Origin: DASTFY01 sp963829955 | Lineage (GTDB): Bacteria; Actinomycetota; Acidimicrobiia; Acidimicrobiales; Ilumatobacteraceae | Direction: 5' to 3' | Assembly: GCA_963829955.1 (NCBI GenBank) | Contig: CAWHKS010000005.1 | Coordinates: forward strand, 62,001 to 126,000 | DNA length: 64,000 nt | Shown: positions 51,946 to 60,592 of the stretch, piece after piece | Numbering within the stretch: the stretch's first letter is position 1 | How the letters are laid out: each line of letters begins with the position of its first letter | The notes under the pieces: model-generated | Database searches by the model: none | Told to the model about the DNA's origin: nothing | What the model saw: only the letters and a program-made list of their open reading frames with translations | Program-made: the position numbers and the translations under genes

Positions 51946-52874
51946 TCGCGCTCGTGCCCGTGCGGGACGGCGAGCCGGCCAGCGGGGGCGCCGAGGCGGT
52001 CGCCGAGTGCGGCGGCCGGGCCGTGCTCGTCGGCAGCGACGTGGCCAAGGCAGTGGCCGAGCTGCTCGGAGCCGCGACGGACGTGCGCTTGTGGGAAGCC
52101 GGACCGTTCCGTCCGGGGACGTGGGCGGCGACGCTGGCCCCGCTCCTCGGCGACGAGCCGGTCGTGGTGCTACCAGGCTCGGCCGACGGCCGGGACCTGG
52201 CGCCGCGGCTCGCGCACGCGATGGGCCGGCCGCTCCTCGCGGGAGCGCTCGCCGTCCACGAGTCCGGCGCCTCGGTCGCGCGGTGGGGCGGGCTCGCCAT
52301 CGAGGACGTCGTGGTCCGGGAGGGCTTCGTGGCGACGCTGCAGCCGGGCGTGCGGGGGGTCGACCCGGGCAGCGACGAGCCGCCCACCGTGACGGAGCTC
52401 GATCTCCGGCCCGCCGACGGGGCCGCCGACGACATCGCCGACGCCACGACGCTCGAGGTCCTCCCGCCCGATCCGGCCACGATGGACCTGGCCGAGGCGG
52501 TGCGCATCGTGGCCGGGGGCGCCGGTTTGGACTCGGCCGAGCGGTTCGTGCAGCTCGCCGAGATCGCAGCGGCGCTCGGCGGGTCGCTCGGTGCCACCCG
52601 CGTCGTGACGGACCGCGGGTGGCTGGGCCACGAACGGCAGATCGGCACGACCGGCGTCGTCGTCGATCCCCGCCTGTACGTCGCGCTCGGGATCAGCGGC
52701 GCCGTGCAGCACACGAGCGGGCTGGGGCACCCCGAACACGTCCTCAGCGTCAACATCGATCCGCACTGCCCGATGATGCAGCTGGCCGACCTGGCCATCG
52801 TCAGCGACGCCAACGCTGTGCTCGACGAGCTCCTCGCGGCGCTGCGCCGCATCAGGTCGACCGCCGATGCCTGA
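51942..52874 (+). CDS. Mycofactocin-associated electron transfer flavoprotein, alpha-like subunit
   Basis: A 310-residue ETF-alpha homologue. The C-terminal FAD-binding domain is typical: VAGGAGLDSAERFVQLAEIA, LGHERQIGTTGVVVDPRLYV, then LGISGAVQHTSGLGHPEHVL and NIDPHCPMMQLADLAIVSDA. The N-terminal domain (ALVPVRDGEPASGGAEAVAE) is shorter and more divergent than in the beta-oxidation ETF. GTG 51942 overlaps the OYE stop; the end overlaps the FixC-like start by eight bases. The partner beta-like subunit is encoded two genes later, not next to it. It would carry electrons from a dehydrogenase or reduced cofactor to the FixC-like oxidoreductase. Confidence 0.88.
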   Translation: MIALVPVRDGEPASGGAEAVAECGGRAVLVGSDVAKAVAELLGAATDVRLWEAGPFRPGTWAATLAPLLGDEPVVVLPGSADGRDLAPRLAHAMGRPLLAGALAVHESGASVARWGGLAIEDVVVREGFVATLQPGVRGVDPGSDEPPTVTELDLRPADGAADDIADATTLEVLPPDPATMDLAEAVRIVAGGAGLDSAERFVQLAEIAAALGGSLGATRVVTDRGWLGHERQIGTTGVVVDPRLYVALGISGAVQHTSGLGHPEHVLSVNIDPHCPMMQLADLAIVSDANAVLDELLAALRRIRSTADA

Positions 52875-54168
52875 CGTCGACGTCATCGTCGTGGGCGGTG
52901 GGCCGGCAGGGGCCTGCGCAGCGATGACCCTGGCCCGCGCCGGGCGGGAGGTCGTGCTGCTCGAGCGCGGGCCGTTCCCGGGTTCGAAGAACATGTACGG
53001 CGGCGTCGTCTACCCGCGGGTGCTCGACTCGCTGATCCCGGCGTGGTGGGAGGAGGCGCCCATCCAGCGCTGGGTGACCCGCCGGTGCACCATGCTCATG
53101 ACGCCGACCCAGGCCCTCAGCGTCGACTACCGCACGAATGCCTGGGGCCGGGCGCCCTACAACGGCGCCACCGCCTACCGGCCGGATTGGGACGCCTGGC
53201 TGGCCGGGAAGGCTGAGGCGGACGGTGCGCAGCTCGTGTGCTCGACGACGGCCACCGGGCTCCTGCGCGATGGTGAGCGCGTCGTCGGTGTCCGCACCGA
53301 CCGGCCGGGCGGGGACCTCACGGCGTGGGTGGTGATCGCCTGCGACGGGGTGAACAGCTTCCTGGCCAAGGAGGCCGGGCTGTACCACCTGGTCGACCCC
53401 GCCAACTACACGGTCGGCGTCAAGGAGACCATCGCCCTGCCGAAGGAGGTCATCGACGAGCGCTTCGGCGTGCGGGGCCGCGACGGCGTCGACCTCGAGA
53501 TCCTCGGGTGCACGGACGACGTCCCCGGTGGCGCCTTCGTGTACACGAACCTCGACACGGTGGCCGTCGGGGTCGTCCTCAACGTGCCTGCCCTGGCCGG
53601 CCAGCAGCGGCGGCCGGAGCAGATCATCGCCGACCTGAAGGCCCACCCGGCCGTCGCGCCCCTCGTCGAGGGCGGCGAGCTGAAGGAGTACTCCGCCCAC
53701 CTCATCCCCGAGGGCGGCTGGGACATGATGCCGACGCTGGGAGGCCCCGGGCTGCTGGTGGCCGGTGATGCCGCTGCGTTCTGCCTCGCTGCGGGGATAT
53801 GGCTGGAAGGCGTCAACTTCGCCATGGGGTCGGGAATGATCGCGGGGCGCGTCGTGGACGAGGCGATGAAGGCGGGCACGATCGCCGGCGCCGACCTGGC
53901 CGACCGTTACCGGGCCGAGCTGGCCCGCACCTTCGTGCTGAAGGACCACAAGAAGCTGCGGCGGGCGCCGCACCTCGTGCTGTCCGAGCGGGTGCAGCAG
54001 CGCTACCCGCTGATGGTCAACAACGTCGTCGAGCGCATGTTCCGGGTCGACAACCCCGACCACAAGCCGGGCCTCCGCCGCATCCTGCGGGAGGAGCGGC
54101 AGCGGGCCGGCGTGCGGGTCCGCGAAATGGTGCGCGATGCGTATTCGGGCTGGCGGTCGTTCGGGTGA
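52867..54168 (+). CDS. FixC-like ETF:quinone oxidoreductase-type flavoprotein
   Basis: A FAD enzyme of 433 residues. The dinucleotide fold is VDVIVVGGGPAGACAAMTLA and VVLLERGPFPGSKNMYGGVV. The C-terminal substrate-domain pattern ends with LVAGDAAAFCLAAGIWLEGV and NFAMGSGMIAGRVVDEAM. It matches the FixC/ETF-QO family in layout; the iron-sulfur part is supplied by the separate FixX-like ferredoxin downstream. It would pass electrons from the ETF-like pair to the quinone pool. In the mycofactocin setting this makes it the candidate exit to respiration. It overlaps the genes on either side or nearly so. Confidence 0.88.
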   Translation: MPDVDVIVVGGGPAGACAAMTLARAGREVVLLERGPFPGSKNMYGGVVYPRVLDSLIPAWWEEAPIQRWVTRRCTMLMTPTQALSVDYRTNAWGRAPYNGATAYRPDWDAWLAGKAEADGAQLVCSTTATGLLRDGERVVGVRTDRPGGDLTAWVVIACDGVNSFLAKEAGLYHLVDPANYTVGVKETIALPKEVIDERFGVRGRDGVDLEILGCTDDVPGGAFVYTNLDTVAVGVVLNVPALAGQQRRPEQIIADLKAHPAVAPLVEGGELKEYSAHLIPEGGWDMMPTLGGPGLLVAGDAAAFCLAAGIWLEGVNFAMGSGMIAGRVVDEAMKAGTIAGADLADRYRAELARTFVLKDHKKLRRAPHLVLSERVQQRYPLMVNNVVERMFRVDNPDHKPGLRRILREERQRAGVRVREMVRDAYSGWRSFG

Positions 54169-54170
54169 GC

Positions 54171-54500
54171 ATGCCGTCCGTCCCGTCCGTCCCGACCGTC
54201 ACGCCGGGGACGAGCTGGGCCGCCATCAGCTTCGAGGACCGGATGGCGACGACGGACTTCGTCGTCCACGAGCGCGCGCACATCACGGTCGACGGGGACG
54301 CCTGCCGGGGCTGCACCACGCGGGCCTGCGTGGTCGCCTGTCCGGCCAACCTCTTTGTCCCTACCGCGGACGGCGGCATCCTCTTCAACTACGAGCAGTG
54401 CTTCGAGTGCGGGACGTGCTACCTGGCGTGCGACACCGCCGGCGCCATCACGTGGACCTACCCAGACGGCGGCCACGGCGTCGTGTTCCGCCGGACGTGA
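54171..54500 (+). CDS. FixX-like ferredoxin
   Basis: A ferredoxin of ~109 residues. One [4Fe-4S] site is clear: Cys at ACRGCTTRACVVACPANLF, with the second half YEQCFECGTCYLACDTAGAI carrying the C-x-x-C-x-x-C set. The order follows FixX, the small subunit of the FixCX complex. The N-terminal ~25 residues (PSVPSVPTVTPGTSWAAISF) are unusual. ATG 54171 is used; GTG 54165, overlapping the FixC-like stop, and ATG 54243 are alternatives. It lies between the FixC-like and ETF-beta-like genes, so a complex with the former is expected. Confidence 0.88.
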   Translation: MPSVPSVPTVTPGTSWAAISFEDRMATTDFVVHERAHITVDGDACRGCTTRACVVACPANLFVPTADGGILFNYEQCFECGTCYLACDTAGAITWTYPDGGHGVVFRRT

Positions 54501-54507
54501 GGGCGCA

Positions 54508-55335
54508 GTGATCGCGGCCTGCCTCAAGTGGGTCGACCGGCGACCGGAGATCGACCCACTGAACGCGCAGGTGCGCACCGACGCCCGCTCGGCCGGCGCC
54601 TCTGCCGCCGACGAGGCGGCGCTCGAGTGGGCGCTGCGGACCGGGGAGGCCACCGGGCGACCGGTGCTGGCCGTCAGCGCCGGCCCTCCAGCGGCCGAGG
54701 CGGTGCTCCGCCAGGCCCTGGCCGCGGGCGCCGACCGGGCCGTGCTCGCCCCCGTTACCGGCGCCGAACCGTCCGATGCGGTGGCCGCCGGCCTCGCCGC
54801 CGTCCTGCGCGAGGCCGGAGCGAGCATGGTGTGGTGCGGCGACCATTCGCTCGACCGGGGCTCCGGCTCGGTTCCCGCGTACCTGGCCGCCGAGCTCGGG
54901 CTGCCGCAGGCCCTCGGCCTGGTCGAGGTGGGGCTGGCCGGAGGTGCCGCGCTGACGGGACTCCGCCGCCTGGACAAGGGACGCCGTGAGCGTCTGGCCC
55001 TCGACGGAGACGGGGTGATCTCGGTGGAGGGCGCGACGGCCCAGCTGCGGCGGGCGTCGCTGGCGGCCTCTCGATTGGCGCGCGCGGCGACGATCGAGCG
55101 GATCGGTGCCGAGCCGGTCGACCAGCCCGCGATCGAGCAGGTGCTCCGGCCCTTCCGCCCCCGCGCCCGGGTGCTGCCGGCGCCTCGGGGCGCTGCTGCG
55201 CTCGACCGGATCGCCGTCCTGACCGATGCCGGGACCGCGAAGGCCCACAGCGAGGTGGTGACCCTCGCTCCCGCGGATGCGGCGGCGCGCATCCTGGAGG
55301 CCATCGCCTCCTGGGGCTACGACCTGCCGGGCTGA
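54508..55335 (+). CDS. Mycofactocin-associated electron transfer flavoprotein, beta-like subunit
   Basis: A 275-residue ETF-beta homologue. It begins VIAACLKWVDRRPEIDPLNA in place of the usual KYVPD region, keeps SAADEAALEWALRTGEATGR (AMP-binding helix start) and VPAYLAAELGLPQALGLVEV, and ends RILEAIASWGYDLPG. GTG 54508 lies seven bases after the ferredoxin stop. It pairs with the alpha-like gene at 51942; the separation by FixC/FixX-like genes is unusual for ETF and suggests an obligate functional unit. mftF starts one base after its stop, tying the electron-transfer genes to mycofactocin glycosylation. Confidence 0.86.
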   Translation: MIAACLKWVDRRPEIDPLNAQVRTDARSAGASAADEAALEWALRTGEATGRPVLAVSAGPPAAEAVLRQALAAGADRAVLAPVTGAEPSDAVAAGLAAVLREAGASMVWCGDHSLDRGSGSVPAYLAAELGLPQALGLVEVGLAGGAALTGLRRLDKGRRERLALDGDGVISVEGATAQLRRASLAASRLARAATIERIGAEPVDQPAIEQVLRPFRPRARVLPAPRGAAALDRIAVLTDAGTAKAHSEVVTLAPADAAARILEAIASWGYDLPG

Positions 55336-55336
55336 C

Positions 55337-56755
55337 GTGCGCGTCGCGCTCGACCGCACCGCCCGCCGGCTGGACGGCGGGCGCGTCCTGCTCGGCGGGT
55401 CGCCGCTGACCGTGTTCCGGCTGGGCCCGGGCGGCCGGCGGGTGCTCGACGCCATCGAGCAAGGCGACGAGATCCCCGCCGCCGCCCACGACCTGCTCGA
55501 CCGCCTGCTCGACACCGGCACGGCGCATCCCCGCCCTGGCCCAGGGCCGTTCAACGCCCGCGACGTCACCGTCATCGTGCCCGTGCACGACGAGGACCCG
55601 CGACCGACCCTCGAGGCCCTCGGCGCTGTGGGGGCCACCATCGTGGTCGACGACGCCAGTGGGGTGCCCGTGCCGGCGGGGGTTCTTCATATCTCTCCCG
55701 GGGACCGGCTCCTCCGCCACGCGACGAACCGAGGCCCGGCGGCTGCCCGGGCCACGGGCCGAGCGGCCGCCACCACCCCGCTGCTGGCCTTCGTCGACGC
55801 CGACTGCGTGCCCGACGAGGGATGGCTCGAAGCCCTGCTCGGCCACTTCGAGGACGAGCGCGTGGGGCTGGTGGCGCCCCGGGTGCGCAGCCTGCGGGGA
55901 CCGGGCGCAATCGCCCGCTACGAGACCATGCGCAGCCCCCTCGACCTCGGGCCGGTCGAGGGCCGGGTGGCGCCCGCCACCCGTGTCGCCTACGTGCCCG
56001 CCGCGGCGGTGGTCGTGCGGGCGGCCGCGCTCGACAGCGTGGGCGGCTTCGACCCGACGCTGCGGGTGGGCGAGGACGTCGACCTCGTCTGGCGATTGGT
56101 GAGCGAGGGATGGCGCTGCCGGTACGAACCCCGAGCCGTTGTGTCCCACCGCAGCCGCGAGTCTCTCGCTGCCCTGGCCCGGCAGCGGTTCGGCTACGGC
56201 CGTTCCGCCGCCGCGCTGGACCGGCGCCATCCCGGCCTCGTCGCGCCCGCCGTCCTCCAACCGTGGGCCGTCGCCGGTTGGACGGCCATCGCTGCCGGGT
56301 GGCCGCTGGCCGGCGCGCTGGCCGGCCTCGCCCCGGCCGTCTCCCTCCGGCGGCGGCTCCCGGCGATGCCCGAGCGCGACCGTGAGGCGGTTCGCCTCGC
56401 CGCGCTCGGCTTCATCCGGGCGGGCGAGCAACTGGCCTCGTGCCTCACCCGGGTGTGGTGGCCAGTCGCCCTCACCGCCTCGTTCGTCTCGAGGCGGGCC
56501 CGCCGTCCGCTGCTCGCCACCGCGGCGGTACCGATCGCGATCGGCTGGGTCCGGACCCTGGGCGGCCCGGGCGAGTCCCGCTCGAACCCATTGGCGTACG
56601 TCGTGCTGCGGGCCGTCGACGACCTGTCGTACGGGGCCGGCGTGTGGGCCGGCGCGCTCCGGGAGCGGCGGCCGGGCGCGATCCTCCCCCGGCGGCCCGG
56701 GAAGGTCAGGTTCCGCTCTCGGCCGCGTCGACCGCCGACGGGGGCCCGGCGATGA
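55337..56755 (+). CDS. mftF: Mycofactocin glycosyltransferase MftF
   Basis: A family-2 glycosyltransferase of 472 residues. The N-terminal segment RTARRLDGGRVLLGGSPLTV is the small MftF-specific domain. The GT2 domain carries VTVIVPVHDEDPRPTLEALG, the metal site AFVDADCVPDEGWLEALLGH and RVGEDVDLVWRLVSEGWRCR. C-terminal helices (WAVAGWTAIAAGWPLAGALA) anchor it to the membrane. MftF adds a beta-1,4-linked glucose chain to premycofactocin. The start is GTG 55337. Its last 50 bases overlap the convergent membrane-protein gene. Assignment rests on domain order plus the operon. Confidence 0.9.
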   Translation: MRVALDRTARRLDGGRVLLGGSPLTVFRLGPGGRRVLDAIEQGDEIPAAAHDLLDRLLDTGTAHPRPGPGPFNARDVTVIVPVHDEDPRPTLEALGAVGATIVVDDASGVPVPAGVLHISPGDRLLRHATNRGPAAARATGRAAATTPLLAFVDADCVPDEGWLEALLGHFEDERVGLVAPRVRSLRGPGAIARYETMRSPLDLGPVEGRVAPATRVAYVPAAAVVVRAAALDSVGGFDPTLRVGEDVDLVWRLVSEGWRCRYEPRAVVSHRSRESLAALARQRFGYGRSAAALDRRHPGLVAPAVLQPWAVAGWTAIAAGWPLAGALAGLAPAVSLRRRLPAMPERDREAVRLAALGFIRAGEQLASCLTRVWWPVALTASFVSRRARRPLLATAAVPIAIGWVRTLGGPGESRSNPLAYVVLRAVDDLSYGAGVWAGALRERRPGAILPRRPGKVRFRSRPRRPPTGARR

Positions 56756-58043
56756 GCTCCACCAGGACGACCACGACGATGACGATCAGCGCCGCCAGCA
56801 GCACCAGGCCGACTGTGATCTTCGCGGCGTTGAGCAGCACCAGGATGCCGATGGCGACGGCGATCAGCTGGATGGGCCGGCGGAAGCGCCCGACGAAACG
56901 GGCGAAGCCCCCCGGAGGCCCGGCCGCCCGGTCACCCCGGAGTCGGCCGATGCCGCTGCGCAGCCCCTCCCGAGTGCCCGCCGCGGCCTTCGATCCGCCC
57001 AGCAGCCAGCCGGCCACGGCCACCACCAACGCCAGCAGGACCGCCACCAGGACCTGCGTCCGCAGGCCGCTGAGGAGCTGACTCCAGATCGAGTCGACGG
57101 CGTCGCGGGTGATCGGATCGTCGATGCCGTTGATGACGGTGCGGCGCACGAGCCGAATCACGATGGCCAGGATGGCGAAGGTGATGATGCTGCCCAGCCC
57201 GATCCACATGAGCGTGCGGGGACGCCGGGGCGAGATCAGGATGGCGATGACGAACAGCACGAGAGCGATGATCGGCAGCACGAAGGCCAGCCGGTCCAGC
57301 CACTTGACCGCTTGGCGAGCCGTGTCCAGCTGCTCCTGGGTGGCCACGACGAACTGCCCGGCCTCGTTGATCCGGTCCCGATCGATGGGTAGCTCGATCC
57401 CCCGCTCCTGCAGCCGGGCGTCCAGGTCCCGCACCGTCGTGCCGAAGTCGAGCACGGCCTGTTTGGTCTCGGTCGAGACCACGTCGCCCTCGAGGATGTT
57501 GACCACCTGGGTGTGAGCGACGCGGTTGGCCTCGACCCAGATCGTGCGGAACTGGTCGGACTCGACGACGCGGTCCAGCAGGTCCGCGGCGTACCGCTCC
57601 ACGATCGCCACGAGCGCAGGAGCCAGCGCCTGGGCCCGGTCCGGCAGGAGTCCCTCGACAGTCGCCTCCACGTCGACGGCGGCGAACAACCGATCGGACA
57701 ACCTGGTCGACAGCGCCGTGGTGACGGCCTCGTCCTCCACCAACGGACCGACGGTCTCGACGTACGTGTCGGTGTCGAGCGCGGTGAGCTTGATCCAGGT
57801 GGCCGCCACGCTCAACGCGGCGAGGATGCACCCGAGGGTGACGCACAGCGGGACGACGATGCGCCGCCAGAGGGCCGGGCGGGCCGGCTTCGACGGCGGA
57901 GCCGCGGCGACGGTGTCGGCCGGAGGCGGCGGCGGCGGAGCCGCGGCGACGTCGGCGGCCGCGTCGCTAGCGGTGCCGGCGGGAGGCGACAGCGGCGCCC
58001 CCGCGGACGGGGCGGGCTCAGGGCTTGGCGGTACGTCGGCCAC
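56706..58043 (-). CDS. Membrane protein of unknown function
   Basis: A 445-residue protein with an acidic, Pro/Ala-rich cytoplasmic N-terminus (PPPPPPADTVAAAPPSKPA). It has one helix near 60-85 (CVTLGCILAALSVAATWIKL), a ~170-residue extracytoplasmic helical domain (ALSTRLSDRLFAAVDVEATV, DVVSTETKQAVLDFGTTVRD) and a helix cluster in the C-terminal third. No enzyme motif is visible. Similar large-loop membrane proteins are frequent in actinobacteria without known role. The start is GTG 58043; it overlaps the stop of the upstream GlsB-like gene. The gene may belong to the cell-envelope group at the right end of the window. Confidence 0.8.
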   Translation of the reverse strand: MADVPPSPEPAPSAGAPLSPPAGTASDAAADVAAAPPPPPPADTVAAAPPSKPARPALWRRIVVPLCVTLGCILAALSVAATWIKLTALDTDTYVETVGPLVEDEAVTTALSTRLSDRLFAAVDVEATVEGLLPDRAQALAPALVAIVERYAADLLDRVVESDQFRTIWVEANRVAHTQVVNILEGDVVSTETKQAVLDFGTTVRDLDARLQERGIELPIDRDRINEAGQFVVATQEQLDTARQAVKWLDRLAFVLPIIALVLFVIAILISPRRPRTLMWIGLGSIITFAILAIVIRLVRRTVINGIDDPITRDAVDSIWSQLLSGLRTQVLVAVLLALVVAVAGWLLGGSKAAAGTREGLRSGIGRLRGDRAAGPPGGFARFVGRFRRPIQLIAVAIGILVLLNAAKITVGLVLLAALIVIVVVVLVELIAGPPSAVDAAESGT

Positions 58044-58278
58044 GGATGATCTGATCCCCCAAGATGACGAGCATGGCGCCCAGGATGCTGCCGATGATCC
58101 CGCTCGGGCGCAGCGCGAGCCCGTCCCCGAAGATGAGACTGAGGACGAGACCGCCGACGAAGGATCCGATGAGCCCGTAGAGGATCGTGCGTCCCCAGCT
58201 CAGGTCGCTTCGGCCCAGGATCGTCCGGGCGACCCAGCCCGCGACGACGCCGAACAGGATGATGCCAAGGATGAGCAC
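58018..58278 (-). CDS. GlsB/YeaQ/YmgE-family small membrane protein
   Basis: An 86-residue three-helix protein: ILGIILFGVVAGWVARTILG, ILYGLIGSFVGGLVLSLIFG and IGSILGAMLVILGDQIIRGR. This is the transglycosylase-associated protein (GlsB/YeaQ) family, glycine-rich stress-responsive membrane proteins of unclear role. GTG 58278 is used as the helix starts directly there; upstream in-frame codons are unlikely to be translated. Its last 26 bases overlap the start of the next leftward gene, suggesting coupling. It diverges from msrB by 32 bases. Confidence 0.85.
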   Translation of the reverse strand: MLILGIILFGVVAGWVARTILGRSDLSWGRTILYGLIGSFVGGLVLSLIFGDGLALRPSGIIGSILGAMLVILGDQIIRGRRTAKP

Positions 58279-58310
58279 GGGCGGGAGGGTAGCCGCGGCA
58301 TCATGAGGGC

Positions 58311-58742
58311 ATGGAGAATGACGCCACACCCACGGGCGAGCCACCGGCCCAGCGCTCCGAGGCCGAGTGGCGGGAGACCCTCACGCCGATGCAGTACCAC
58401 GTGCTGCGGGAGGCCGGCACCGAGCGCGCCTTCAGCGGCGCGCTGTTGAACGAGCACGCCGACGGCATGTACCACTCCGCGGCCTGCGGCGCGGTGCTGT
58501 TCACGTCCGACACGAAGTTCGACTCCGGATCGGGCTGGCCCAGCTTCTACGACACCGTGGACGCCGACGCCGTCGACCTGGTGGAGGACCGCAGCCACGG
58601 CATGGTGCGCACCGAGGTGCGCTGCCACCGCTGCGGCTCCCACCTCGGCCACCTCTTCCCGGACGGCCCGCAGCCGACGGGCCAGCGCTACTGCATGAAC
58701 AGCGTGTCGCTCAGCCTTGAGCAGGCCGCCGAGGAGGGCTGA
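58311..58742 (+). CDS. msrB: Peptide-methionine (R)-S-oxide reductase
   Basis: A 143-residue MsrB reducing methionine-R-sulfoxide in proteins. The catalytic region is GQRYCMNSVSLSLE with the resolving thiol chemistry Cys, and the substrate box SGSGWPSFYDTVD is intact. MsrB normally has two C-x-x-C pairs holding zinc. The second is present (VRCHRCGSHLGHLFPDG), but the first reads YHSAACGAVLFTSDTKFDS, with Ser where the first Cys is expected. The zinc site may thus be weakened or use another residue. Length and layout are otherwise normal. ATG 58311 is 32 bases from the divergent GlsB-like gene. Confidence 0.92.
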   Translation: MENDATPTGEPPAQRSEAEWRETLTPMQYHVLREAGTERAFSGALLNEHADGMYHSAACGAVLFTSDTKFDSGSGWPSFYDTVDADAVDLVEDRSHGMVRTEVRCHRCGSHLGHLFPDGPQPTGQRYCMNSVSLSLEQAAEEG

Positions 58743-58804
58743 CTACGCTCGCCCCTCTGGGACGCGGCGAGTTCGCCCGCGTCCGCGACCGATGAGGGGA
58801 TCGC

Positions 58805-60592
58805 ATGCAGGAGTTCACGACGCCCGGTGCCGTTGACGTGCCGCCGGGCGACAACGTCGTCACCGCGCTGCTGGCCAACGGGGAGCGCTCCCCGGAGCGG
58901 CCGGCCTTGGCCTACCGGGCCGCCGACCGGTTCGTCGACGTGTCCACCGCGCAGCTGATCACGACCGTGCGGGAGCTGGCCGCGGGGCTCATCAGCCTCG
59001 GCATCGAGCCGGGTTCCCGGGTGTGCCTGTTCATGCCGGCTCGGATCGAGTTTACCTACTTCGACTACGCCATCTGGGCCGCGGGCTGCGCGACGGTCAC
59101 GGTCTACGAGACCTCGTCGGCCGATCAGGTCGAGTGGATCGTCGGCAACAGCGATGCGGTGGCCGTCATCTGCGGCTCCGATCAGCAGCGCGAGGTCTTC
59201 GACTCGGTGGCCGGCAAGCTCCCAAACGCGAAGCACACGTTCACGGTCGACGACGGGGCCGTGGCCGAGCTCATCAAGCTCGGGCACCAGGTCCCCCAGA
59301 GCGAGGTGGACGCCCGGATCGAGGCGATCAGCCACGACGACCTGGGGACGCTGGTCTACACGTCGGGCACCACGGGCCGGCCGAAGGGGTGCGCGCTCAC
59401 CCACCACAACCTCATCTGGGACGCCAGACAGGCCGCGGTCGCGTTCCGCGAGGTGCTCGATGCCGACAGCTCGACACTCGCCTTCCTGCCGCTGGCTCAC
59501 ATCCTCGCCCGCGTGGTGCAGGTGGCCTGTGTGACCAACGGGGTGCGCATCGGCTACGCCAGCAGCGCCGCCCGCCTGGTGCCGGAGATGCAGGAGTTCA
59601 AGCCCACGTTCATCGTGGCCGTGCCCCGCGTCTTCGAGAAGGTCTTCGGCGCGGCCCAGAGCGGCGCCAGCAAGGGCGCCAAGAAACGGATCTTCGAGCG
59701 GGCCGCCGCCGTGGCCATCGACTACTCCAAGCAGGCCAGGGTCGGCGGAGGCGTCGGCGGCCGCACGAAGGCCGAGCACGCGGTGCTCGACCGACTCGTC
59801 TACGGCAAGCTGCGCGCTGCGTTCGGCGGGCGGCTGCGGTTCGCGCTGTCCGGCGGTGCCCCGCTCGGGGAACGGCTCGGCCACTTCTTCGACGGGGCGG
59901 GCGTCCTCATCATGGAGGGCTACGGGCTCACCGAGACGACGGGCGGCGCCACGGTCAACACGCCCGACAGCGTGCGTATCGGCACCGTCGGCCGGCCGCT
60001 GCCCGGCGCGTCGGCCCGCATCGCCGAGGACGGCGAGGTCCTCCTCAAGGGCGGCCACGTCTTCCGCGGCTACTGGGAGAACCCCGAGGCCACGGCCGAG
60101 GTGCTGGGCGACGACGGTTGGTTCGCCACCGGCGACATCGGCCGCATCGACGACGGCGGTTTCCTGCGGATCACCGGACGCAAGAAGGACCTCATCGTCA
60201 CCGCGGGAGGCAAGAACGTGGCGCCCGCGGTGCTGGAGGACCTGGTGCGCTCCGATCGCCTCATCAGCCAGTGCGTGGTGGTGGGCGACGCCAAGCCCTT
60301 CATCGCCTGCCTGGTGACGCTCGATCCGGAGGAGCTCCCGGCGTTCGCGACCCAACACGGGCTGGCCTCGACGGTGGACGCCGAGGGTCGGCAGGCCGTC
60401 GAGCGGGAGGTCCAGAAGGCCATCGACCACGCAAACGAAGCTGTCTCGCACGCCGAGGCCATCAAGGCGTTCCGCGTCCTGCCCGGCGACTTCAGCATCG
60501 AGAGCGGGGAGCTGACGCCCAGCATGAAGGTCATCCGACCCAAGGTGCTGGCCCTCCACGCCGAGGTGATCGACGAGATCTACTCGTCGTGA
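58805..60592 (+). CDS. Long-chain acyl-CoA ligase (AMP-forming)
   Basis: A 595-residue adenylating enzyme of the FadD15/LACS type. The P-loop is TLVYTSGTTGRPKGCALTHH; other signatures are LAFLPLAHILARVVQVACVT, LSGGAPLGERLGHFFDGAGV, MEGYGLTETTGGATVNTP, the hinge GDIGRIDDGGFLRITGRKKD and the catalytic Lys near PSMKVIRPKV. It activates fatty acids with ATP and CoA for degradation or lipid synthesis. ATG 58805 has GAGGGG seven bases upstream. The end overlaps the convergent acyltransferase fusion by 13 bases. Acyl chains made here could feed that acyltransferase, but this is inference. Confidence 0.92.
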   Translation: MQEFTTPGAVDVPPGDNVVTALLANGERSPERPALAYRAADRFVDVSTAQLITTVRELAAGLISLGIEPGSRVCLFMPARIEFTYFDYAIWAAGCATVTVYETSSADQVEWIVGNSDAVAVICGSDQQREVFDSVAGKLPNAKHTFTVDDGAVAELIKLGHQVPQSEVDARIEAISHDDLGTLVYTSGTTGRPKGCALTHHNLIWDARQAAVAFREVLDADSSTLAFLPLAHILARVVQVACVTNGVRIGYASSAARLVPEMQEFKPTFIVAVPRVFEKVFGAAQSGASKGAKKRIFERAAAVAIDYSKQARVGGGVGGRTKAEHAVLDRLVYGKLRAAFGGRLRFALSGGAPLGERLGHFFDGAGVLIMEGYGLTETTGGATVNTPDSVRIGTVGRPLPGASARIAEDGEVLLKGGHVFRGYWENPEATAEVLGDDGWFATGDIGRIDDGGFLRITGRKKDLIVTAGGKNVAPAVLEDLVRSDRLISQCVVVGDAKPFIACLVTLDPEELPAFATQHGLASTVDAEGRQAVEREVQKAIDHANEAVSHAEAIKAFRVLPGDFSIESGELTPSMKVIRPKVLALHAEVIDEIYSS

